Shown here piece after piece: positions 8,569 to 15,857 of a stretch of 64,000 nt of DNA (position 1 is the first letter of the stretch; the number at the start of each line of letters is the position of its first letter). The position numbers were made by a program, and so were the translations under genes. The notes below the pieces were generated by a model that was given only the letters and a program-made list of their open reading frames with translations, had not been told where the DNA came from and ran no database searches. Location: contig NZ_QWGL01000006.1 of assembly GCF_003435375.1 (NCBI RefSeq), forward strand, positions 1,289 to 65,288, in the 5' to 3' direction. The stretch is from Clostridium sp. AM34-11AC (lineage in GTDB: Bacteria > Bacillota > Clostridia > Lachnospirales > Lachnospiraceae).

Positions 8569-10224
8569 CTATGCGGCATTTTTAAGCAGCTCGCCGCACT
8601 CTTCCCAGTATTTCTGCCGCACGGTCATTGCATCTATGACAGATACAAAGCCGTCGATATGCGCCCGCTGCTCGATTTTTATAGGTCTGAATTTTCTTGT
8701 TTCCATGTTGTGCTTAAGCGCAACATTTAAGAAATGTGTCTTTAGTAAATTGTTGTCGGCTATCTTAAAATCGCCGTCTTTTATGATGCCCTCAAACTCC
8801 CTTATAACTGGTGTAAGGTTTTCGCCTTGGTAAACGTCGTCCATGTGGAAACCATAATTTGCCATATCAGTAATAAGGTACTGGGCGCTGTATCTGTCGT
8901 AGCCGATTTTTAAAGGTCGTATGCCGTAATCTTCCAGTAACATAGTAAACCAGTCGTAAACGTCGTGGTAGTCTACGTAATTCTCGCCGCTTAAGGTTAT
9001 CAACCCCTTTTTAACAAATATGTCATACGGCACGCCGTCCGTAGCCTGTAAGTATTCCAGCCTGCCCCGTGGCATAAAGAACTGCGTAAACGCATACAGT
9101 GTGCCGTCTTTCTGAATAACCACACTGGCTGCCGTTAAGTCCGTTGTCTGGCTTAAGTCGATACCGCCCACTGCGTAGCAGTCCCTAAAGTCCTCTAAGG
9201 TCTTTTCTACTCCGGCGTTCTCTACTGTCTGATATTCCAGCCATGCAATAGAGCTGTTCTGCTTGATATTGCAATACTTTGTAAGGAACTCTGCTTTTTT
9301 ACTTAAGCTGCCCTCTGCTACGGCTATCTCGTCCATAAAGAAACTTTCCTTTACGGATACGCCCATGTTAGGGTTAGCCTTTTTCAGTTCGTCTATGTCG
9401 TTCCACTTCTCCACATCATCAATCATGTAAAGGAATGGTAATAGCCTGCGCTCTTTGCTGTTTCCTTTCAAGAAACTTGTGCTACGTTTCATTAGTTCAT
9501 CATAAATACTGTCGTTGATATATCCGGCAGTGCTTATGCTCAATATCATAGGTTGAGTACGTGCGCCTAAAGCGGATTTCATAACCTCATACTGCTTTAG
9601 TCCAGCGTCCCCGCTCCATGCTGCCATTTCATCACATACCACAAGCTGCGGGTTAAATCCGTCTGACTTCTTGGCATTAAAAGCAATCGGTTTTATTACC
9701 GTGTTGCTCTCCGCAATATAAATATCGCTGCGCCGTTTCTTTGCCAGCTCCGCTAACTCGTCCTCTGCCTGTACCATTTGATAAAATCCGTCATACACCA
9801 GCGCCGCTTGGTCTAATTTCGGCGCTAAGCAGTATATTTCTTGTCCATACTCCGGCTCTAAGTACGCCATATATGCAATAATCGCAGATGCAAATAAACT
9901 TTTTCCGTTTTTTCTGCCAATTACAATAAAAATTTCACGGAAAATACGTATTTTTTCTGCGTCCTGTATGCCAAAAATAACAGAAACTATGGCTTTCTGC
10001 CATAGCTCCAACTTGATTAAATCATTACGTCCCTTGCTGTGGTGGCAAAAGTTCTCTATGAACCGTATAGCCTTATTCGCAGCCTTTGCATTAAAAAAAT
10101 ACTCCTGCTTTTGCAGCCCGTTTATAATGATTTCGTATATTTTCTTTATCCATTTTCCCGCTATGATTTCGCCGCTTGTAATCTTTGCGTGGTACTCATA
10201 GATATAATTTCGATAAGGCGGCAA
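8569..10224 (-). CDS. Terminase large subunit
   Basis: A 551-residue packaging motor. The N-terminal ATPase has a Walker A-like VIGRKNGKSLF at about residue 105 and Walker B LVVCDEMAAW near 195. The C-terminal nuclease begins GGIDLSQTTDLTAASVV, where the first Asp is a metal ligand, and contains KIGYDRYSAQYL. Length matches the Terminase_1 family of HK97-like phages. The gene follows the small subunit by 6 bases. Confidence 0.96.
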   Translation of the reverse strand: MPPYRNYIYEYHAKITSGEIIAGKWIKKIYEIIINGLQKQEYFFNAKAANKAIRFIENFCHHSKGRNDLIKLELWQKAIVSVIFGIQDAEKIRIFREIFIVIGRKNGKSLFASAIIAYMAYLEPEYGQEIYCLAPKLDQAALVYDGFYQMVQAEDELAELAKKRRSDIYIAESNTVIKPIAFNAKKSDGFNPQLVVCDEMAAWSGDAGLKQYEVMKSALGARTQPMILSISTAGYINDSIYDELMKRSTSFLKGNSKERRLLPFLYMIDDVEKWNDIDELKKANPNMGVSVKESFFMDEIAVAEGSLSKKAEFLTKYCNIKQNSSIAWLEYQTVENAGVEKTLEDFRDCYAVGGIDLSQTTDLTAASVVIQKDGTLYAFTQFFMPRGRLEYLQATDGVPYDIFVKKGLITLSGENYVDYHDVYDWFTMLLEDYGIRPLKIGYDRYSAQYLITDMANYGFHMDDVYQGENLTPVIREFEGIIKDGDFKIADNNLLKTHFLNVALKHNMETRKFRPIKIEQRAHIDGFVSVIDAMTVRQKYWEECGELLKNAA

Positions 10225-10230
10225 TATTGC

Positions 10231-10584
10231 TTACTCTTCCCGCAAAGCCGCCAGCCTGCTTGTCTTTCGTTTCGCAGCTGGTACTAATTCCGTAAGCTGC
10301 TTAATCACTGCTGCATAGTTCTTACTAAGTGCTATGTAGGTTTCTGCCTCTGGGCTTTTCTTTGTTCCCCACTGGTTCTGCCCGTTCTGGTACTCACTCG
10401 TCCAGCCGTCTTTTTCAAGTTTCGCCTGCAAGTCGTCCAGCTCAATGCTCATAAATGCAGCCTTTTCTATCAGCGGCGTTACTAATTTTCTTTTGTTTTC
10501 GTCTAAGTCCTTGAAAATTCCCTTAAGTCTGGTCTTTTCGGTCTTTATCCTCTGTTCTTTGGTTTTCTCTTTCTTTGTTGCCAT
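10231..10584 (-). CDS. Terminase small subunit (P27-type)
   Basis: A 117-residue DNA-recognition subunit. The start chosen is ATG at 10,584 (MATKKEKTKEQRIKTEK), because the frame upstream is Arg/Gly-rich and overlaps no ribosome-binding site, while GAAAGCGGGG lies 8 bases before this ATG. The pattern KLVTPLIEKAAFMSIELDDLQAKL, then GTKKSPEAETYIALSKNYAAVIKQL, is that of P27-family small terminases. Confidence 0.9.
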   Translation of the reverse strand: MATKKEKTKEQRIKTEKTRLKGIFKDLDENKRKLVTPLIEKAAFMSIELDDLQAKLEKDGWTSEYQNGQNQWGTKKSPEAETYIALSKNYAAVIKQLTELVPAAKRKTSRLAALREE

Positions 10585-10689
10585 TCCTTTACCCCGCTTT
10601 CCATTCCTGCGCCGCACCACACCCCCTACACCACCCGTGCGCACGCCCGTAGGGTAATTTTAGGGTATCCCCCTCGGTATTCGCCCCCT
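10585..10689 (-). other. GC-rich gap between HNH and small terminase genes (possible cos site)
   Basis: This 105-bp gap is unusually long for this compact genome and is rich in runs of G or C (CCCCCT, GGGGG). In phages with an HNH protein next to P27-type terminase, the packaging site cos commonly lies in this gap. No cut site can be picked by eye, so this is placed by context only. Confidence 0.3.
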
Positions 10690-10989
10690 TTAATTATTTT
10701 TCTGATATGGGGGGAGTATGCCGCCGTTCTCGTCGAACCGATACCGCTTATGCCTCTCCTGTTTGTGGTGTTCCTTGTTGTGGCAGTCTTGGCACAACGC
10801 CTCTAAGTTATCCCAGCACAACGTAACGCTTATGTCGTTTATGTTCTCTCTGTTAATCCAGCGCTTATGATGCACTATCTTTGCAGGCTGCCCGCAGCGT
10901 TCACAAATATAATCTTGTGACATTAAATAAGCGGCTCTGGTTTTTTCCCATGCCGCTGATAAATAAAAACTCTTAGCCCATGCTTTCAT
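10690..10989 (-). CDS. HNH endonuclease (packaging-associated)
   Basis: A 99-residue nuclease with one zinc-stabilised HNH site: YICERCGQPAKIVHHKRW supplies the first Cys pair and the His-His of the motif, NLEALCQDCHNKEHH the second pair and the final His. Small HNH proteins next to terminase are needed for DNA cutting during packaging in cos-type phages. This is the first gene after the late promoter and leader terminator at about 11,100. Confidence 0.93.
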   Translation of the reverse strand: MKAWAKSFYLSAAWEKTRAAYLMSQDYICERCGQPAKIVHHKRWINRENINDISVTLCWDNLEALCQDCHNKEHHKQERHKRYRFDENGGILPPYQKNN

Positions 10990-11062
10990 ACTGTCCCCTC
11001 TCTTTCTTCATTCCCCAGCGCCCTAAGTTTCATGCGCTGGGTGGAGGCTAAAGAATGAATAG

Positions 11063-11112
11063 AAAAAGAGTAGGCAACTGCTGCCGCACATGGCTTAAGC
11101 TATCGCCTACTC
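11063..11112 (-). terminator. Leader terminator or attenuator before the late operon
   Basis: On the minus strand GAGTAGGC (11,112-11,105) pairs perfectly with GCCTACTC (11,075-11,068), with extra pairing inside (GATAGC region), and is followed at once by TTTTT (11,067-11,063). It lies between the promoter at 11,126-11,154 and the HNH gene, so late transcripts must read through it. Confidence 0.72.
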
Positions 11113-11125
11113 ATTTCATGCTACC

Positions 11126-11154
11126 ATTGTATCTCTTTTGTTTTCCCATGTAAA
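11126..11154 (-). promoter_or_regulatory. Late-operon promoter
   Basis: Minus strand TTTACA (11,154-11,149), a 17-bp spacer, and TACAAT (11,131-11,126) form a near-consensus sigma-A promoter. It lies directly after the stop of the ArpU/RinA-like regulator gene and reads into HNH, terminase and the structural genes. Confidence 0.75.
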
Positions 11155-11170
11155 CACCACGTTTTTACCA

Positions 11171-11749
11171 TTACTTTACCACGCCAGCTGTGCGCTCTTC
11201 ATCAATCCCCCACAACAATACTGACAGCTCGTTTATGATACCTGTTACCCAGCGCCTCGGTGTGTTCTTTCCTGTGTCCAGTTCCTCTGCAATTTCCGCA
11301 TAGTCCATGCCCTGCATGAAATACATTTCAAACGCCTTGTACTCTACGCCTCTGCCTGCTGCCTCTCTGCGGCGCTCTATCTCTTCTACCGCCTTGTCTA
11401 TATGTGCTGTCATTATCAATGTCTTAAAGCGTGTGCGTCTGATACTCTCTAAGTATGTACGCTGCTGCTCGTCCGTCATGCCTTTAAGTTCTAACTGCTG
11501 CCCGTCGCTTATTGCGTTCTCGATATGAAAAGCCATATCACGGTAACATTTCATAAGCGTAAAAGTGTTGTGGTATTTCTCTTTCTTCCTCTCCTGCTTT
11601 TCCTGTCGTTTCAGTTCCGTTATTGCAGCCTTTGCCTGTTTCTGCATCAGCTCTGTTAATTCGCTTTCATGCAGTTGTACCCAGCTTTCAGCCTCTGGCG
11701 GCATTTCTACCCCTGCCGCCGCTGTTGTCTTTGTTTCTTCCTGCTCCAT
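11171..11749 (-). CDS. ArpU/RinA-like late transcription regulator
   Basis: A 192-residue protein. The N-terminal half is charged and helical. The C-terminal half (residues 125-180) contains YKAFEMYFMQGMDYAEIAEELDTGKNTPRRW, with the spacing of a sigma-70 region 4-like helix-turn-helix (DYAEIAEEL-turn-TPRRW). Phage regulators of the RinA/ArpU group have this layout, are coded last in the early region, and switch on packaging and structural genes. The late promoter starts within 20 bases of its stop codon. Confidence 0.75.
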   Translation of the reverse strand: MEQEETKTTAAAGVEMPPEAESWVQLHESELTELMQKQAKAAITELKRQEKQERKKEKYHNTFTLMKCYRDMAFHIENAISDGQQLELKGMTDEQQRTYLESIRRTRFKTLIMTAHIDKAVEEIERRREAAGRGVEYKAFEMYFMQGMDYAEIAEELDTGKNTPRRWVTGIINELSVLLWGIDEERTAGVVK

Positions 11750-11769
11750 GTTCTGTACCTCGCTTTCTG

Positions 11770-12165
11770 TTAATTAAACGGCAGCTCTTCGTCTGCTCCC
11801 TCTGGGATATTCATAAACCCGTCACTCTCCGGCAGCTGCTGCCCTCTCGCCTCTGCCTCTGCTTTGCTCTCTCCAAATCCTACGCTATTTGCCACAACCT
11901 CTGTGTAATATACCTTGCTGCCCGTGCGCTGGCTCTCGTAGCTGCCTGTTTTAATCTTACCAGTAACCTCTGCCTTGCTGCCTTTGCTTAACCATTTCTG
12001 CGCCCATTCCGCAGTACGTCCGAAACACTTAATATTTATAAAATCTGTGTCTTTCCCGTCGTCTACCGCAAGCGTAAAGCGGGTAATAGCTGTGCTATTG
12101 TCCTGCCCGCCATATCTAAGCTCTGGCTCTCTTGTAAGCCGCCCTGTAAGTGATACGTTATTCAT
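11770..12165 (-). CDS. ssb: Single-stranded DNA-binding protein
   Basis: A 131-residue SSB with a single OB fold: MNNVSLTGRLTREPELRY, then FTLAVDD, DFINIKCFGRTAEWAQKWLSKG and AEVTGKIKTGSY. The C-terminus ends DEELPFN, the acidic tip that recruits partner proteins. It acts in phage DNA replication. The gene start overlaps the end of a 31-codon ORF upstream. Confidence 0.95.
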   Translation of the reverse strand: MNNVSLTGRLTREPELRYGGQDNSTAITRFTLAVDDGKDTDFINIKCFGRTAEWAQKWLSKGSKAEVTGKIKTGSYESQRTGSKVYYTEVVANSVGFGESKAEAEARGQQLPESDGFMNIPEGADEELPFN

Positions 12166-12253
12166 TCTCTCTGCCCCTCTCTTCCAGTTTGTCCAGTTTT
12201 GAAAATATAGCCAGCAATTCCAGTGCTATAATTCCCAGTAAAATATTAGTCAT
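12158..12253 (-). CDS. Small hydrophobic phage peptide (31 aa)
   Basis: ATG at 12,253 opens a 31-residue frame starting MTNILLGIIALELLAIFSK and ending in a charged tail, with stop overlapping the ssb start by 8 bases. GAAAGCGAGG precedes it by about 9 bases. A single hydrophobic helix followed by charged residues suggests a small membrane peptide. It has no recognised family. Confidence 0.55.
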   Translation of the reverse strand: MTNILLGIIALELLAIFSKLDKLEERGRENE

Positions 12254-12524
12254 TTTCTACCGCCTCGCTTTCTTCTCTCAATCCCGCTGCCATATTGCTA
12301 AACGCCGCTGCTACGTTCTCGCATAATGTCGCCAGTGCTGGCTTTATACTCTGCACCCAGCTGTTAATAGCTGCCGTCAATGTTTCTGCTGCTGTTGGCA
12401 ATGTTTTATTTATCTGTCTTGCCATTTTTCTTGCAAGCCTGCGCTGTTTTCGCTTGTCCAGCTCTAACGGCGGGTTTACTCCGTGCTTTTTCTTGTAGTT
12501 CTTTTTCCACTGTCTGTATTTCAT
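12246..12524 (-). CDS. Basic phage protein of unknown function
   Basis: A 92-residue protein from ATG at 12,524, which overlaps the upstream stop as ATGA. The N-terminal half is very basic (KYRQWKKNYKKKHG, then KRKQRRLARKMARQ); the C-terminal half is an Ala-rich amphipathic helix (IKPALATLCENVAAAFSNM). It ends ESEAVEND within the shared Shine-Dalgarno motif of the next gene. Function is not recognised; nucleic-acid or membrane contact is possible. Confidence 0.6.
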   Translation of the reverse strand: MKYRQWKKNYKKKHGVNPPLELDKRKQRRLARKMARQINKTLPTAAETLTAAINSWVQSIKPALATLCENVAAAFSNMAAGLREESEAVEND

Positions 12525-12688
12525 TCCTTGCGCCCCTTTCTCCACATTTTATACGGCAGCAGCCATACTGGCGCTGTTATTATCAACGCCAGTTTTGCTA
12601 CACATATCAGCATATATACCGCTATGTCTACTGCTGCCTGTCCAAATTCTTCCACTGCATTTACTATGCCGTCCATATACTCAAACAT
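12521..12688 (-). CDS. Small membrane protein (55 aa)
   Basis: From ATG at 12,688 a 55-residue frame reads MFEYMDGIVNAVEEFGQAA, then a hydrophobic segment (DIAVYMLICVAKLALIITAPVW in two parts, residues 21-42) and a basic tail ending KMWRKGRKE. The stop overlaps the next ATG as ATGA, the tight coupling seen elsewhere in this operon. One transmembrane helix, C-terminus probably inside. No family recognised. Confidence 0.6.
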   Translation of the reverse strand: MFEYMDGIVNAVEEFGQAAVDIAVYMLICVAKLALIITAPVWLLPYKMWRKGRKE

Positions 12689-12914
12689 TTACTACCCCGT
12701 TTTCCTGCTTAATCTCAATATTTCTGCCGCCTCGCTGCTTTATAATTGCCTCTACGTGCAAGTATGCAGGCAGCATAACCACGCTGCCTGTTCGTAACTG
12801 ATATTCTACGCTTTTCCGCATCTTCTCGTATTGCTCTGCCTTGCAAAATGCCGTACAACCCAGAATAATTGTAAATACCTGTGCTTTCTTCTTTTTCCGC
12901 TGCCGTCTATTCAT
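12681..12914 (-). CDS. Phage protein of unknown function (77 aa)
   Basis: A small protein starting MNRRQRKKKKAQVFTIILG, with EQYEKMRKSVEYQLRTGSVVMLP and a C-terminus ending EIKQENGVVNV. The start overlaps the end of parB by 8 bases, so it is translated with it. The second half looks like a small beta-rich domain. No function can be assigned. Confidence 0.65.
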   Translation of the reverse strand: MNRRQRKKKKAQVFTIILGCTAFCKAEQYEKMRKSVEYQLRTGSVVMLPAYLHVEAIIKQRGGRNIEIKQENGVVNV

Positions 12915-14175
12915 GCTCTACCCCGCTTTCTGTGTCCGTTTCGGACACCTTACCCGTATAGTCTGTTACTCTGATACCCAGAATACAGTAGCCCTCTGTA
13001 AGCCCTGTATAATCTTCCAGCATATAAATAATATCTGCATCAATCGTGCGCCCTGTATGCTTACCGTCCTTAAATTCCAGCATTTTAAGGCTGTCGCCCT
13101 GTTTATAGCCTCTGTCATTCTTCCGCAGCTCAAAGCCTTTTTTCCCGCTTACTACGTCCTCGTAATCAGATGCCACTATTTTTATCTCATGCTGCTTATG
13201 CTCTGTGTTTCCCTCGCTTGGCAGATGCTCCATTTTTTCTGCGTCTGCCCGCTCCTGCAATTTCTTCTTTGTCTGGCGGTCTATAGCGTCCTGCTCTTCG
13301 CTGTACCGCTGTTCGTCCGTCTTTTCAGCCTCTGCCTTGTTTATGTACTGGTCGCATTTCTGGCACGTTCCCGTTTTTACGTTGCAGCCCTTGTATTTCT
13401 GGCAGGAATAGCACAAAGACGTTATGCTTTCTGGGTGCGGTGTTTCGTAATCGTCCCCTGCCTTTTTCTCTGCTACCTTTTCCGCTATTTCCTTTGCCCT
13501 CACATTTTCGCCCGCTGCTGCTTTTTCCGCTATTTCTTTCTGCTCGTCCTCGTCCAGCTTTGCTGCCTCGTATGCAGCAGTGATACCTAAATTGCCCTCT
13601 TTCAGCTGCTCTTTAATCTCCGGCGTTGCGTTGTTGTTGATTGCGTCCATTCTGGCTACGTTTGTGCTGCTTTCGTTTATCATAGCCGCCACTAAATCAC
13701 GCATTTTGCCTTGTATCTCTAAGCCGTCCTCTTCCTTGGCTCTGATAAGTGCAGCTTTGGTGCGCTCTACTAATCTGGTTTTTTCATAGGCTGTAAGTTC
13801 CTGCGTATATCCGTTGCCAGCCAATAAGCGCAGCTCATACATTGCCTCGCTCATATCCATAAAGCGGTAAAGCACTTTCTCATACTCCTTATGCCCCCGC
13901 TCTAAGTTCAAAATATTTGCCGCATTACGTCTGTGTCCGTCGATTATACGGTATTCCCCGTTTACTCTCGCCAATACTGTAGGCTGTTCCTGTCCTACGT
14001 GTAAAAAGCTGTCTGCCAGCTCTTCTATGTTCTCTAATTTCTGGTGCGTATTCTCCTGCGCTGCCTTTACCTCATAAGGGCTTAAATAAATCTCTTTGTA
14101 TCCGTCCGTCTGTGCCTGCTGCCCTGCTGCTTTCGTCTTTGCGTTCAGAATGTCGTTAATACCAAACTTTGCCAT
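12907..14175 (-). CDS. parB: ParB-family partition protein fused to a DUF3850 (ASCH/PUA-like) domain
   Basis: A 422-residue protein with three parts. Residues 25-215 are a ParB N-terminal and HTH region: LSPYEVKAAQENTHQKLENI, then PTVLARVNGEYRIIDGHRR (the ParB box, here with DGHRR) and a helical DNA-binding part (LRLLAGNGYTQELTAYEKTRL, MDAINNNATPEIKEQLKEG). Residues 253-276 carry five Cys (SLCYSCQKYKGCNVKTGTCQ, then KCD), likely a zinc site. Residues 329-404 read HEIKIVASDYEDVVSGKKGF then ELRKNDRGYKQGD, the DUF3850 pattern. It lies after parA on the same transcript. Its last codons cover the second copy of the 17-bp palindrome. Confidence 0.88.
   Translation of the reverse strand: MAKFGINDILNAKTKAAGQQAQTDGYKEIYLSPYEVKAAQENTHQKLENIEELADSFLHVGQEQPTVLARVNGEYRIIDGHRRNAANILNLERGHKEYEKVLYRFMDMSEAMYELRLLAGNGYTQELTAYEKTRLVERTKAALIRAKEEDGLEIQGKMRDLVAAMINESSTNVARMDAINNNATPEIKEQLKEGNLGITAAYEAAKLDEDEQKEIAEKAAAGENVRAKEIAEKVAEKKAGDDYETPHPESITSLCYSCQKYKGCNVKTGTCQKCDQYINKAEAEKTDEQRYSEEQDAIDRQTKKKLQERADAEKMEHLPSEGNTEHKQHEIKIVASDYEDVVSGKKGFELRKNDRGYKQGDSLKMLEFKDGKHTGRTIDADIIYMLEDYTGLTEGYCILGIRVTDYTGKVSETDTESGVEHE
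12932..12948. repeat. 17-bp palindrome GTGTCCGTTTCGGACAC, copy 2
   Basis: An exact second copy of the palindrome at 4,663-4,679, inside the last codons of parB (residues KVSETDTESG). Location inside parB fits a site bound by ParB itself, although coding similarity between the two protein tails (VSETDT, then TESGV) could also carry the repeat along. Confidence 0.6.
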
Positions 14176-14180
14176 ATTCT

Positions 14181-14378
14181 CTACCTCGCTTTCTCGATCC
14201 TTTGTTTTTTCTTACACTGTCCCATTACTCCGTTGCACATTTCGCACGTTCTCCAATGCTCACAAGCGTCGCTTTGCGGGCATTTCTTCCCTGCAAATTT
14301 GCTACCCCAGTTCCAGCACTCCGTACCGCCAGTCCTGCGGCAATACCAGTAAACGCATAATCTCTCTTTATGTGCCAC
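14181..14378 (-). CDS. Small Cys-rich phage protein (65 aa)
   Basis: From GTG at 14,378 (after the parA stop at 14,384) a 65-residue frame contains seven Cys, including GTECWNWGSKFAGKKC and HWRTCEMCNGVMGQC. The frame extends upstream into parA, but the motif GAAAGCGAGG at 14,387-14,396 is 8 bases before this GTG and decides the start. A small zinc-binding protein is likely; no function recognised. Confidence 0.6.
   Translation of the reverse strand: MAHKERLCVYWYCRRTGGTECWNWGSKFAGKKCPQSDACEHWRTCEMCNGVMGQCKKKQRIEKAR
14184..14193 (-). promoter_or_regulatory. Recurrent extended Shine-Dalgarno motif GAAAGCGRGG (example before parB)
   Basis: Minus-strand GAAAGCGAGG or GAAAGCGGGG stands 6-10 bases before the start codon of at least eleven phage genes: at 5378-5387, 10592-10601, 11758-11767, 12263-12272, 12921-12930, 14184-14193, 14387-14396, 15633-15642, 17470-17479, 17785-17794 and 19670-19679. 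GCGAGG or GCGGGG can pair with the anti-SD of 16S rRNA, but the fixed GAAA before it is not needed for that. It often lies inside the last codons of the gene upstream. Confidence 0.7.
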
Positions 14379-14383
14379 GCTTG

Positions 14384-15187
14384 CTACCTCGCTTTCCCTG
14401 TATACGCTGTTACAAATTTCTTGTACCCCTGCGCCGCTCCGCAGCATGGGCTATACTCATAAATCGGCTTACGCATGAAAGTATTTTCTGCTACTTTCTT
14501 GGAATACCGAATAATACCCAGAATATTAAAATCTGTCTTTTGTTCCAGCCACTCTACGCCTGCTGCCTCGCCGTCCGTGTTCTGGTATGACGTAATCAGC
14601 ACGCCTGCCAGCTTTAATGCTGGGTTAAATGCCTTTGCGTCCTCTATCTGTTCTGTCACAATGTCCAGCCCCTCTAAAGCGTCCTCGTCCACCTTTACGG
14701 GTACTATTACCTCGTCCGTGATTGCCAGCGCATTTACAACATTAAGCCCAATATCCGGCGGGTTATCAATGATGCAGTAATCATACGCCCGCTCTGTTTC
14801 TATGTAGTCAAATTTTGCATACCCGAACCCCAGCACTTTCGCTGTTACCAGCGCTTTGTATCTCTCTATCTGGTTTTCGCTGTCCTCTTTGGTTAAATTC
14901 CATGTAGCCCCAAATAGTGACATATTCGCCGTTACAATGTCGATACCCTCATACTCTGTATGCTGTATCAGCTCGTCTGCGTTTTCCCAATTCCCAGCCA
15001 GTAGCCTTGTGGCTGGTGCTACGTTCTCTGCATCATATCTGCTGTACGCCTTGCTTAAGTTTCCCTGCTTATCGTTGTCAATCAGCAGCACCTTATAACC
15101 TCGCCTGTAAAGCTCATACGCCATGTTTGCCGCTGTAAAGGTCTTGGCTACGCCGCCCTTTAAGTTCAAAATGCTTATTGTTTTCAT
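14384..15187 (-). CDS. parA: ParA-family partition ATPase
   Basis: A 267-residue ATPase with a deviant Walker A motif, LNLKGGVAKTFTAANMAYEL (residues 6-25; GGVAKT), a switch I-like DNDKQGNLSKAYSR, and Walker B with YCIIDNPPDIGLNVVNAL. It belongs to the ParA/Soj/MinD group. With the parB gene 200 bp downstream it forms a type Ia-like partition pair, which keeps low-copy plasmids and phage-plasmids in both daughter cells. The start at ATG 15,187 follows AGAGAGG. Confidence 0.93.
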   Translation of the reverse strand: MKTISILNLKGGVAKTFTAANMAYELYRRGYKVLLIDNDKQGNLSKAYSRYDAENVAPATRLLAGNWENADELIQHTEYEGIDIVTANMSLFGATWNLTKEDSENQIERYKALVTAKVLGFGYAKFDYIETERAYDYCIIDNPPDIGLNVVNALAITDEVIVPVKVDEDALEGLDIVTEQIEDAKAFNPALKLAGVLITSYQNTDGEAAGVEWLEQKTDFNILGIIRYSKKVAENTFMRKPIYEYSPCCGAAQGYKKFVTAYTGKAR

Positions 15188-15214
15188 TCTTTGCCTCTCT
15201 TTCCTGCGTCGCCC

Positions 15215-15625
15215 CTAACGCATGGTTACTGTTTCCTGTTCTTTTGTAAGCTCGTCTGAATGTAATAAATACTGCTCTATCAGCTGCGCTGCTGGCTGCC
15301 AGCCGTAGCAGACGGCGGTATAATAGCCCTGCTGCCGCAGATACTCTAACCACTCTTTCTGTTTCTTGGTCGTCGTGTTCTCGCCTGCCTTAAGCTCTAT
15401 GTAAAGCCCATGATACCCAGCCCTTGCAGCTGGTAGCATAATGTCTGGCACGCCAGCCTTTACGCCCTGCCTCTTAAGCACCGCTGCTGTTGCTTTATCA
15501 CGTTTGCCGCCGTTTGGCACATGATACATATATTGCAGTTCCGGCATAATCTCTGTTCTGTATGCAGCCCAGCTAAATAATGCCTCTTGATGCCCGCTTT
15601 CGTCGTCCAGTCTAAAGTTTCTCAT
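15215..15625 (-). CDS. VRR-NUC domain nuclease
   Basis: A 136-residue protein with the compact VRR-NUC (PD-(D/E)XK-like) fold: a Glu near the N-terminus (HQEALFSWAAY), GVPDIMLPAARAGYHGLYIE (metal-binding Asp in VPDIML) and the ELKAG catalytic strand, followed by TKKQKEWLEYLRQQGYY. Free-standing VRR-NUC proteins are common in Firmicutes phage replication regions and cut branched DNA. The start overlaps the upstream gene by 14 bases. Confidence 0.92.
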   Translation of the reverse strand: MRNFRLDDESGHQEALFSWAAYRTEIMPELQYMYHVPNGGKRDKATAAVLKRQGVKAGVPDIMLPAARAGYHGLYIELKAGENTTTKKQKEWLEYLRQQGYYTAVCYGWQPAAQLIEQYLLHSDELTKEQETVTMR

Positions 15626-15857
15626 TTTCTCGCCTCGCTTTCTGCTTAAATTCTACATACTGGCAAATTCTAAAAAGTAGCCCGTCCTTATGCGGCTTAC
15701 TGTTCTCTATCGCCAAAAGCGTTATTGTTTCCTCGCTTTGTAGTCCTGCATTTCCCAGTACGTCCCATCGGCATATATCGTAGTATCTGCACCGCAGGCA
15801 GCAGCGCTTACAGTCCTTGCCTTTCTGGAATAACCAGTATTTAATTTTTTCTATCAT
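15612..15857 (-). CDS. Small Cys-rich phage protein (81 aa)
   Basis: From ATG at 15,857: MIEKIKYWLFQKGKDCKRCC, then LRCRYYDICRWDVLGNA. Five Cys lie within 20 residues, a likely zinc or iron site. A longer in-frame extension upstream exists, but it overlaps the 57-residue membrane ORF and lacks a good Shine-Dalgarno. No family recognised. Confidence 0.58.
   Translation of the reverse strand: MIEKIKYWLFQKGKDCKRCCLRCRYYDICRWDVLGNAGLQSEETITLLAIENSKPHKDGLLFRICQYVEFKQKARRENEKL

Noticed and set aside
12907..15187. Standard Firmicutes parS (TGTTTCACGTGAAACA) near parAB
   Set aside because: No match was found by eye in the phage region; only the unrelated 17-bp palindrome recurs.
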